Shown piece by piece: positions 23,238 to 33,000 of a stretch of DNA of 64,000 bases. Where the stretch lies: contig CM060734.1 in NCBI GenBank assembly GCA_030704615.1, positions 17,796,001-17,860,000 of the forward strand. Reading direction: 5' to 3'. Positions within the stretch are counted from its first letter, which is position 1. Every line of letters starts with the position of its first letter. The translations under genes and the position numbers were made by a program. Source of the stretch: Takakia lepidozioides (Eukaryota > Streptophyta > Takakiopsida > Takakiales > Takakiaceae). The notes under the pieces were generated by a model, which was given only the letters and a program-made list of their open reading frames with translations, was not told the DNA's origin and made no database searches.

Positions 23238-23471
23238 ATGTGCGTAATTGTGCGCCATGTCACCTTCCGAATGTCGATGGCAAGATTGATTGACCCAAAC
23301 CTGGCAGTGGTATCTGCAGGTTTGAGGTGCATGTTGTGTGGGTCTGCTAAAGGGGCAGCCACCATGCTGGTGTGTGATCGATGCTCTAGAGGTTGGCATA
23401 TGGGATGCTTGACTCCACCTCTTGAGATGGTTCCAGATGGGGATTGGTTATGTCCACATTGCATTGGATAG
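23238..23471 (+). CDS. PHD finger at the C-terminus of the gypsy polyprotein
   Basis: The last frame before the polypurine tract contains 'GLRCMLCGSAKGAATMLVCDRCSRGWHMGCLTPPL' and then 'DWLCPHCIG' with a stop. That is a full C4HC3 PHD pattern (C-x2-C...C-x2-C...H-x2-C...C-x2-C). PHD fingers read histone H3 tails. Its place at the end of the integrase, where many plant gypsy elements carry a chromodomain, suggests it guides integration to a chromatin state. It is in line with the integrase tail but separated from it by frame breaks, so part of pol rather than a separate gene is likely. Confidence 0.75.
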   Translation: MCVIVRHVTFRMSMARLIDPNLAVVSAGLRCMLCGSAKGAATMLVCDRCSRGWHMGCLTPPLEMVPDGDWLCPHCIG

Positions 23472-23718
23472 TGGGAGTGGATACAACCATGGAAGGCTAA
23501 CAAGAACACAAGGCCCAGCTACTAGGAGACCTTGAACACACGAGATCCTGGCTCAAGTTCACAGATTGCAAGACGGCGACTAACGATGGGGCTACTCTTG
23601 TACCCGGCCTCTTGGTCTATAGAGTTTGAGTACAATAGGGACAGTGATAGAGGACTTAGTACGTTGTGGCTATTACATCTTGTAGCTATCTGGAGGTAGA
23701 GGGACCTATCCACCAGCT

Positions 23719-23728
23719 AGGGGGGCGA
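23719..23728 (+). other. Polypurine tract
   Basis: AGGGGGGCGA lies just before TTGTGGCAGACTAC. It is the expected primer for plus-strand DNA synthesis. It sits 88 bp upstream of the repeat that starts TGTCAAG, not next to it. Confidence 0.6.
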
Positions 23729-23729
23729 T

Positions 23730-24256
23730 TGTGGCAGACTACTTTATTGTGCATATATGTGTGGTGTGGTTTGGACAGCGATGTAGTTGTGTAGCGATAT
23801 GTATGCGCACGACAGCTGTCAAGTTAAATAAGCACAGTGTGAAAACAGCTAGAATAAAACTAGTTATTTGTATTTAACACTTGGATTTAGGTCAAGTGTT
23901 AAATCAGGTGTCAAGTTTAGTTTGACACCTGGTCCGTCTTATCTTCACGAGAGCGGCAGTCGCGCGGCTCATCTCTCTCGAGTTGAGCCTGCGCGACCGA
24001 GCTCCTGCATTCTTCAGATCTGAGTGTGCTTATGATGGGAGTGTAGGTTGTTGTGGGGTGGAGTCCCCATAGCTTGGGGTGCCCCTGGCTCGACTATTAT
24101 CTTAAAGAGTGATGTGAGGGATTGCATATCTTTGTGTTGAGAGTGTGTGTCCTTTTCTAGTTTGGTATCATTGTGGCAGACTACTTTATTGTGCATATAT
24201 GTGTGGTGTGGTTTGGACAACGATGTAGTTGTGTAGCAATAGGTATGTGCACGACA
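23730..24256 (+). repeat. 3' LTR with duplicated terminal 86 bp
   Basis: TTGTGGCAG...GCACGACAG occurs twice: at 23729-23814 before the LTR body (23817-24170) and at 24171-24256 after it. If the LTR starts at the polypurine tract (TGTGGCAG), the last 86 bp are a partial second copy. If it starts at TGTCAAG, the 86 bp in front are extra. The outer target duplication GGAT fits the second reading, and the junction GACAGCTGTC resembles two LTR ends joined with GC between them. Confidence 0.7.
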
Positions 24257-26526
24257 GGATTCTTCGACCTCGAAGCTGTTCGTACCAACAATTCCTCCCT
24301 GTCCGACCCAAAGCCCCATTGTTTCCTGCTCAGGAACTTATAGTACGTGGCTTGCTGCATGATTGCTCGGTCGATGTCCTCCGTTGTGGCCATCACTACA
24401 TCCACCAGATGTGCGGCAGAAGACGCTTGCCAGGAGGAGTGGACTGATTCTGCCATATTCGTGTTCGGCATGTCCGTGTCGGAATCCAAGCACCGCTCCT
24501 ACAACGACACAAACAATGGTGAGGGACCAATGGAAGGGCTGTAATAGAAAGACAATTGCACGAAAATGACAGCATTATAACCTCTCACCTCTCCGCATGA
24601 CTGTCCGAACTGTCGATACTGGAATGCCACCACCCCCACCAGCTGTGTAAGGCTCCCAGATGGTTGTCTCCACTGCACCTGACGTGTTCCACCAAGCCTC
24701 GATGATAGCAAACTTAACCTCCGCGTCATCAAATGTGGGTGCATCCTTCCACGCCGTACAAAGGACACGGTGTTCAGCCTGGAATGAGCTAGCAACAAAT
24801 TTGGTCGTGTAGTGAGATAGACTCTGCATCCAATGGAATCCACAGGATCTCTCTTTCCCCTCCATTGGAACATTGGGGTCCTCACCGTACACACGCCGCA
24901 CCACTGCCCAGTTGGCCTGAGCGTTGTCTACCATGAATCTACTGAAATTGGGCTCTGGCAATCCCGCCCTTGCCATCTGCTCCGTTTATGCCCTCCCACA
25001 AATGCATCTCTGACGTGTGTCCTCCCCTTTCATCTCGCAGATTGCAATCGTCATGAGCCTCTTGGAGTGATAGTCATAAACATGCGCACCCATAGTCACC
25101 CACTGATGGTTTGTAATTCGCTTGATGTGATCAAACATCACCCAAGCATTCGACAAGTTTCCAGTTGTCATGCAAGTGACCAAGTCGACTCCACTCCCAG
25201 GCCCACACGTCGACATTTTAAAAATGTAACAGCAATCAGATTTGCTGCCTTGCCCTGGATACCTGCTACCTTGGATGTAGTCATATCCAGTCATTCGTTT
25301 CACCTCCAGGATTGATGCATGTCCGACCCCGGCCGAACTCCTGCTTGCAAGATACGATGTGATTCCGCACATTCGGACTACAAACGTGCGAGACGGACTC
25401 CAACAGGTCAAGCATCTCCTCTTCATTCAAGGGCACTCGGTCTGAACCATCTTCAGACATGATTTTGCCAAGAGCAATCTTGTGGGCTGCCTTCAGCTGA
25501 ATCTGCTTTGGTCTGGCTCCGGGGCTCAATTTCACCTCCTCTTTTATGATGTCGTGTGCTTCCTGCATAGCCTCACGCATGTTGCCTCTCGCTAAGGGGT
25601 GGCAGTGGACCCCAACGTGTATGCAAGCTCTAGTCAAGTCCGGGAGCAAATGGATAACATAATATTGATTGGCTCTGCACATGGACATGCACGTCGGTGG
25701 TTCTTTGCAATGTGCGCACTTGAAAGTTCCCGCAGGAGCTTGGCTGGAGACAATGAATGGATGATGGGTTGTGCCAGTCCAATCCGTCTCGTTTCTCCGC
25801 CCTCCTTTGGAAAGAAAGTGGAAGCAGGCAGGATTGAGGCACCTCAGCTTCCCCGCACAGAGGACGTATCGTACACGAACACCATCAGCAATTTTTGTGC
25901 TACTGGTCTTCGTCATACACCAGGGGTGTCCGTCATGCTTTCGATCCATGTCTGTTAACATCCCTGACGCTTTGTTTGAGGAAGTAACAGGTGGAAACTC
26001 GAAGATGACATTGCCATCGACTTCGGGAGGCAGATACGTTATCTTCCTGACTGGAAATTTGGCATAGTCGAGAGCAGCAAGCTCGGAGTGAGAACCGTTG
26101 AGGTGATGTTGCTGTAGGAGCTGCACAATGGACCGGGTTGGAGTTATGCTCGAGGGTACATGCGTAGCACCTGCAAAGACGTCCATGTCGGATTTGAACG
26201 ACCGTGTGGAGGACATGGGGACCTCAATGCACTCATCTTCCTCGTCGGAAATGTCGAATACGTCCACACGAGAAGCTATGGAGGGTCTTGACAGTCCAGG
26301 TCGGGAATGATTATCGTTGCATACCTCTCTGTTGCAGTGGCCGCCTGTCGGTTTCCGGACTCCTTTGTGGATGGTGTGGGCAGTGACTGATTTGGAAAGG
26401 GAATGGGCATTCCCACAGCTCGGTACAGGATGATGTCTAATGGGGGTACGTGCCATTCGATTCTGCAGCCCTTTACGTGGCACCATCTAACACCTCCTTC
26501 CATGCACATCTCCTCAAATGATTGAA
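24257..26526 (-). pseudogene. Element P gene A, main exons: MULE transposase domain
   Basis: On the minus strand the exon from 26526 (acceptor CTACAG) encodes 'VRWCHVKGCRIEWHVPPLDI', then the acidic 'DVFDISDEEDECIEVP', then a zinc-binding region ('HDGHPWCMTKTSS', 'LCAGKLRCLNPACFHFL', 'FKCAHCKEPPTCMSMCRANQYYV'). The transposase core follows: 'VMFDHIKRITNHQWVTMGAHVYD', then 'FSRFMVDNAQANWAVVRRVYG', then 'CGFHWMQSL'. The second aspartate and the C-x2-H motif are MULE/FAR1 hallmarks. An intron of about 86 bp (24503-24588) sits at the same place as in the R copy. Frame changes near 26330, 25300 and 25000 make this copy inactive. The protein would act in the nucleus. Confidence 0.88.
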
Positions 26527-27600
26527 CTGTAGATTTCAGAGTACATGAAATCTCAGGGTGGGAGGGTGGGGTTTTTTTTTTTTTAAAGGCCATTCATCAT
26601 TGAAAGAGCCCATCAACCCCCTTGCTTTATACCATTTGCAACAGCTCAGTTGGATCTGAGAGGGCTGCCTGAGAAAGTCTTCAATTCAAAGTCTTCATTT
26701 CATAAGAAAACAATCCTATGCCATGAGCAGTTACGAAATAGTTTCCAACATCAGCTTACATACCTTGTAGGCATGACAGAACACTAGACGTACACATGTG
26801 TTAAGAGCTCGCAAACAAGGTAGGTGTCGAAGAAATCCGTCACAATAGATTCATGCCCTTGAGTCTCAAACAATTGAAGTAAGAATCTTTTCAATGCCTT
26901 ACCCATATGAACTTGTATCAAGTGTCTTTTTGAGCAAAGAGTCATTTGAACATACCAGTTTTGTATGTTATAGACCTTCTTAAGCCTGGATTCGGTTTTC
27001 CAGAACTTAGTAGCATGGACAAGAATCAGATTAACATCATGCATTTACATGATAATATCTGCACTCTAAGATCCATCATCATAGATTCTGCCCTTTAAAG
27101 TTGAGGCTTAAATAGTTATGCAATTTCAAGTCTGGAGATCTAAGCCAGAACAAATGAAGTGGCCCTGCTTACTGCCCCATGACCAGGTTTAAGTCTGGAG
27201 CTAGACAATGTATCACAACATAGCGATACCAAGGCCATAGCATAACTAAGGCATGCTTAAGAAACCAGACTCAAAACCAGTCTGTAAATGCTTAAAGGAG
27301 CATCAATAGAATGTCTGATTTCTAAAAAGCTCTTCGGATGTGCTGCTCAGCCATTTTTAAGCTACAACAATATAACAAGCACTGTTTACTACCCCATAAA
27401 CACTTCGCAGGTCTGGATATAGTGTTCCAGAACCCTAGCATGTCGTTTTTAGTGCATCACAAGAACTTTCAAAGCATTGCCAAGGTAAAAAATAAAGCCA
27501 AAGGGTCATGAAAACATGTGACAGATCTGACATAGCATAACCAGATCTACATACCCTTTATTGCAGTCTCATTGTAAGGCAGCCACTAGATCATTCTTAC
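26527..27600 (-). other. First intron of element P gene A
   Basis: Donor GTAAGAAT (27600-27593 on the minus strand) and acceptor CTACAG (26527-26532) enclose about 1.07 kb without recognisable genes or palindromes. The acceptor is preceded by a T-rich/C-rich stretch. The R copy has no intron of this size here. Confidence 0.5.
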
Positions 27601-28075
27601 CTAGCACGACAATGGTCTCGTCAACCTGTCCAGGAACATCCTTCCTTTCTTCTTCCAAATAAACTGTTCCCGGTTTGAGCTTGAATTTGGAACAAAGTTA
27701 AGTTTCAGTCACTCTGCAAAGTCCTCCCTCGTTTGGGATCCAGGCTCTCCCAAGTTGCGGAGGACAACAAACTATAGCGTAGGAATTCGGAGCCATCGAA
27801 GACCGCACGAAGTTGGCAAGTGCGAGGTTCAGTATAGCGACAGACCAAGGCTCTCAGGCACCATGTAAGTGGATCTGCGGAGTCCATCGACGATTGGAAG
27901 TCGCACATTGAAGTTGAAAGTATTGTTTCAAGCTACATGCATGAAGGTGGGAGGTGTGATTCCATAGCCAGTAAGTATGACAATGATGGCCAATTCGGCG
28001 ATGCAATAACATCTTCTGATAGTTTCGCCTGAGGGTGGATCCACCAGTATTCTGGGTGCAGACATGAACGTTCAC
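27601..28075 (-). pseudogene. Element P gene A, exon 1 (N-terminal domain)
   Basis: The minus strand gives '...GGLCRVTET*LCSKFKLKPGTVYLEEERKD', matching the N-terminal domain of the Q copy ('QGFAIVTEQYLCVKFGLRPGTVFLEEE'). A TAA replaces the tyrosine codon. The start is not certain; candidate ATGs lie at 28075 and 27908. It faces away from gene B, with the palindrome array between them. Confidence 0.65.
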
Positions 28076-28244
28076 ACTGACAAGTGCCAGGACTGTTGGT
28101 AAAAAGGGTCAGACAACCAAGTTGTGCTCATCAAGATAGGCCGCAATTGTGTTGTTTTGGAACAATGCAACCCATTGAGGTTCCGCATGCGGAAATGAGG
28201 TTCCGCATTTCCGTCCGGAGTGATACTTTTGATTGCTGTTGGAC

Positions 28245-29538
28245 GGAAATACGGCACCGCATTTCCGTTTTGCATCTTAGTCATGCACCAGTGCGACGGA
28301 AATGCGGCACCGAGTTTCCGTCCGGGGGAAACCTTTATACTCTCCAGAACAGAAATGCGGTGCCGCATTTCCATCCAACAAGCACGGTATGTGAAGGTGG
28401 AACGGAAATGCGGTAACGCATTTCCATTCTGATTGAGAATCATGAACCACGACAACTGAAATGCGGCACCGCATTTCCGTCCGAGTTGCACCTTCCGACA
28501 TACCACAACGGAAATACGGCGCCGCATTTTCGTTTTGTATCTGAGGCATGGAGCTGAGGGACGGAAATGCTGCACCGCATTTCCGTCCGTTTGAGACCTT
28601 CATACTCTCCAGAACGGAAATGCGGCACCGCATTTCCATCCGAGTCGCACCTTCTGACATTCCAGAACGGAAATGCGGCGCCGCATTTCCGTTTTTTATC
28701 TGAGGCATGGAGCCGAGTGACGGAAATGCTGCAGCGCGTTTCCGACCGGTTAAGACCTTCATACTCTCCAGAACGGAAATGCGGTACCGCATTTCCGTTC
28801 TGATTGAGAATTATGAACAACGGGAACTGAAATGCGGCACCGCATTTCCGTCCGAGTCACACCCTCTGACATACCAGAATGGAAATGCGGCGCCGCATTT
28901 CCGTTTTCTATCTCAAGCATGGAGCGGAGGGACGAAAATTTTGCACCGCATTTCCGTCCGTTTGAGACCTTCATACTCTCCAGAACGGAAATGCGGTACC
29001 GCATTTCCGTTCTGACTGAAAATCGTGAACCATCGGAACTGAAATGCGGCACCGCATTTCTGTCCGAGTCGCACCTTCCGACATTCTAGAACGGAAATGC
29101 GGCGCCGCATTTCCGTTTTGTATATGAGGCATGGAGCTGTGGGACGGAAATGCGGCACCGCATTTCCGCTCAGGTGAGACCTTTATACTTTCCCGAACGG
29201 AAATGTGGCACGGCATTTCCGTTCATCAACTAAGGTATGTGAAGGTGGAACGGAAATGCGGTACCGCATTTCCGTTCAGATTGAAAATCATGAACCACGG
29301 GAACTGAAATGTTGTGCCGCATTTCCGTCCGGATCGCACCTTCTGACATTCCAGAATGGAAATGCGACGCCGCATTTCCCTTTTGTATCTCAGGCATGGA
29401 GCTGTGGGACGGAAATGCGGTGCCGCATTTCCATCCATGTGAGACCTTCATACTCTCCAGACCGGAAATGCGGCACCGCATTTCCGTTCAAAAACTAAGG
29501 TTTGTGAAGGTGGAACGGAAATGCGGTGCCGCATTTTC
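28245..29538. repeat. Palindrome array of element P: 25 sites at exactly 53-bp pitch
   Basis: Palindromes with the core ATGCGGYRCCGCAT have centres at 28255.5, 28308.5, 28361.5 and so on to 29527.5. That is 24 intervals of exactly 53 bp with no indel. Each palindrome is about 22-23 bp and spacers are about 30 bp. The spacers fall into five types: a (GTATCTGAGGCATGGAG), b (GAGACCTTCATACTCTCC), c (GGTATGTGAAGGTGG), d (GATTGAGAATCATGAACC), e (GTCGCACCTTCTGACATTCC). The order is a b c d e, a b e, a b d e, a b d e, a b c d e, a b c. Further sites lie at about 28190-28212 and 29581-29603. The array sits between the divergent genes A and B. Confidence 0.95.
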
Positions 29539-30039
29539 TTCCAACAAGTAGGGTATGTGTAGCGTCGTGATGGTACTTAACGGAAATGCGGCGCCGCATT
29601 TGCATTTTCACTCCAGCTCATCAGACGCTGGGACGGAAATGCCATGATATGTGAACACGTGGAGCAACGGAATTGCGGCACATGTCTGCACTCTATCTGA
29701 CTGAAGTGGCATGAGGCGGCGGGGCCTGACCGTTGGATAATGATGTTTGTTTTTCGGATGGCAGGCGTACCCTGAACGATTCAAATTTTGTAATGACACA
29801 AAGTCCACGAGGAGACACTTTCGTCCATCCCTTTCGAACCCTGGTGGTGCATCACCGCCGTTTCATCTTCTTTTGTCGTGTCTACTTAGTCACCCCTCTC
29901 GCGCCCTTTCCATCTACACTCTTCGCCCCTTTTCCCTGTCTCTGTTCTTCTTATGCTCGAACCTGAGAGGGAGGGAGTGCGTGCACCAGAGAAGGGACAT
30001 CGTCGGAAGCTCTGAAAATTGTACTTCGGACGTAGGCCA

Positions 30040-33000
30040 ATGCCAAAGGGGAGGAAGCAGATGCGTCTAGAGGAGGAGATTGCCATCTCGCAGCATCAGG
30101 GCACGCAGGCAACCCAGCCACCAGTGAGAGCTCCGTGCTATCGGGATTCGCCAGCTGATCGAGCACACAGGTAATTACTTCTACTCTATTCATGACCAGA
30201 GATTGGGTACCCTCATCCACGTCGCAGCGGAAGAGAAACCCCCCTCATTTTTCTTTTGCAATTCTTAGACTGTATGCTAGGAGACTTGAATGCAAAAGAT
30301 GTTTGCATGCCTAACCGGAAAGGTGGACGTGCTGGAGGGATCGCAGGAATCCGAAGAGCCGCAGGCAGAGTCCGTGGAGGTAGCTGCAGCGCGCACACTC
30401 AGCCGATCCACGAGCACGGGTCTTCCTGCCGGGCCTAGCCCTGTGCGTTTCAAGGACGCGGCTTCGAAGGGCAAGTCTTTGCAGTTCAAAGCCCTAGAGA
30501 GCGACTTTCGTTCGAAGGTCATGGAGAATCGCCAGCAAGAGTCTAGCCCTTCTCCAACAAAGACGAAGAAGAAGCAGCCCGTCCTTCAACTTGTTTCTGA
30601 ACCGGACCAGGCCGTTTCCCCCCCACCCAGTCGAATGAAGTAGATTCAATTGCAGCAGATACCTTCACCTGCAAGAATGAGGAAGCAGAAGGCAATCAGG
30701 GGGAGGGCGGAGCAGTCTCCCGCAAAACCGATTCCACGAGCTGAAGTCCAGTTCCTGCTTGATTTCTAGCCTGGAGATGTTGGGGGCGTCTCTGCTGCAG
30801 CGAAGGCAATGGGATCGACCGATTTCGTCGATCTAGTACCGGAGGAGGGTGCTGTCGCTCAACGTTCGCAGCAAGACCTGACCACCGTTGAGGAAGATCT
30901 TCAGAATACTGCAGGCCCGGAGGAGGCCTCTGCAATTGCAGAATTGCCCGCAAAGATTCCCAAGAGTGCAGCTCCAGTTGGGGATGCTCCAGCTGTTTAG
31001 CCCCTACCGCCACCAGCAGAAATGTCTCCGGAGGAATTCCAAAGTGCAGCGGATACAATGTTGGAGGAGACACACAGTAGCATTGGTAGAGTTCTGAGCA
31101 GCAGGGTATTCCAGCGGACTCTTCGAATCCCACTTTGTCGCATGGTCTCCTTTCCCATCGTCAGGCAGGCACTTCCCGGAGATGTGGATAAGCTCAAGTT
31201 CGCATTTCGAGAAGGGTACCGTCTAGGTTCGCCAGCCTTCTACGTTTCCTTTGAGAATGAGGACGGAGAATCTCGTGGACCCACTGCGGATGAATTGTCA
31301 ACATGGGATACCCACTGGCACACTCGCAACGACGAATTCGAGGCAACGCTGAAGGGTGATCCAGACTTCGGCCATATGTCAGGTAAAATGTTCTTTGTGT
31401 GGGACGGGAATCACCGACTTCTTGCCTGGTGGGAGTACATCAAGCAGAACCATGCCAAGCACATTGGCTGGCATTACATGGTGGAGTGTGTCATCCTCAA
31501 GGTGAAGGCGGCAGACTCCTCCCTGCTCAAGAATGCCATGGCGGACCTCAACTCGTAAGATACTCATACCCTCCCAAGCACAGTCGGAATGCGGTGCCGC
31601 ATTTCGGTTTCCAATCTGTTTTGTTTCCGTGCTTTCGTGGACTGAACTGGAGAGTGTGCCTTGCAGGGTCACTGAAAATGCGTACGTGTATACCCACTTG
31701 GCACATATGCTGTACAGGGTGAGGAAAACTGGTCTCACTGATCCGCACATGTTTGCGGAAATGTTGGAGCCCGAGCTCATTCAAAAAGCCGTGGCAAAAA
31801 CTGACCGGACATGGTATCGTCTCACTATGGATGGAATGGTGGAGGTGATATACGAAGTAAGTTGTCCTCCCATTTCCCTCTGCTCATCCTTCCCCAATTT
31901 TCAGCAATCTTTCCACATGAATCGAATGTAACGCTTCTGCATGTTTTTGTTGGCAGTCAAACATCAAGCTGGATTTGGCCCATGCCAAACGCTTCTTCAT
32001 GGAAAGTGAGGGGCAGGTCAAAACGTTGCAGTCATTGACTGAGCACTTGAAGGAAGTCGGGGTCAAGTCCAGAACGAAATATAAGTCAAAGCTTGTGAAG
32101 CTGGTGGCCATTGCAGATCCGGCACTTGGAAAGGACTTCATCCCCGAGATTGCAAAACACTAATCTCGAGCCATGCAGCCGACCATGCAGTTGGAGAAAC
32201 TGCATCACCTCTCAACGGCATGTGTTGAGGCGAAAGAGAAGGTGAGGTTACAATGCACTGAAGTTCCTTCCTAGCAATAGCCACTCTTCTTCCTGCTCTT
32301 GACATTGGATCGGAAATGGCAGACACGGTGGCTGTCGATCTGGAATGCATCGGAGAGTATAAGGACAATGTGGTCTTTTCCACTCGAAGTTTTCGACCCT
32401 GCAGTGGATGTGTGGCTCAACCGCATGACTTGGTGGTTCCAGGTAATTCAAGGTACTTCCCCATATTTCCTTTTCTGAAATGAATTCCCTAAACTGCTAC
32501 GTGACAATGCATGTGGGAATCGCAGATAGTGACGAATGCGAAGGAGCAAGTCGTAATGCATACAAATTCGTTCGACTTGTACGTCAAATGGGATGGAACA
32601 CAGACATTGGAAGACTACGTGACACGTTTCAGATGTGCGTACAAGGACAACCTCTTCGCCAGGGAGCTGCAGACAGCAAGAAGGAGCGTGGAGTTTACAC
32701 ATCAGGAGGGAGCGGGAAAAGCTGCAATGCAAATTGTTTACAGGTGAAGCCCAACTGTCCTTGTATGCGAAGCCTGGTTATGAGGTTTGTTTGGGAAATG
32801 CGGCACCGCATTCGCATTTTAAGTTTTTGGTTGCACTCTGCGAGTACGTTGGTCTCAACTTTTGCTCACGCATGCTGACTGCCCTGCAGATATATGAAAT
32901 ACGTGCTTCTTCAGACAGGGGCCCTAGCTCAAGAGCCCCCGTTCTTCATGCCTTGGACCGTGGCGGGCCCAAGCTGTGTCTACACACCCGAGATGCAGAA

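Larger units (their letters stand above)
12008..24256 (+). mobile_element. Ty3/gypsy LTR retrotransposon inserted in gene A of element P (12.2 kb)
   Basis: Borders are TGTCAAG...CACGACA with GGAT on both sides (12004-12007 and 24257-24260). A 5-bp GGATT duplication is possible if the first T is shared. Removing the element rejoins the transposase frame without a gap. A direct repeat of about 353 bp (12008-12360 versus 23817-24170) marks the LTRs. Remnants in order are gag with zinc knuckle, protease, reverse transcriptase, RNase H, integrase and a C-terminal PHD finger. All are broken by frameshifts and stops, so this copy is dead. The 4 kb between the first LTR and gag holds little that is recognisable and may contain older insertions. 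Confidence 0.9.

Noticed and set aside
28277-29498. Overlapping open frames of 70-170 residues on both strands in the palindrome array (for example MRCRISVLESMKVS repeats)
   Set aside because: They are by-products of a stop-poor palindromic repeat; the same phrases appear on both strands.
28245-29538. CRISPR array (23-bp palindromic repeats, 30-bp spacers)
   Set aside because: The regular pitch looks like one, but spacers recur in five types, repeats vary at the axis, no cas gene is near, and the setting is a plant transposon.
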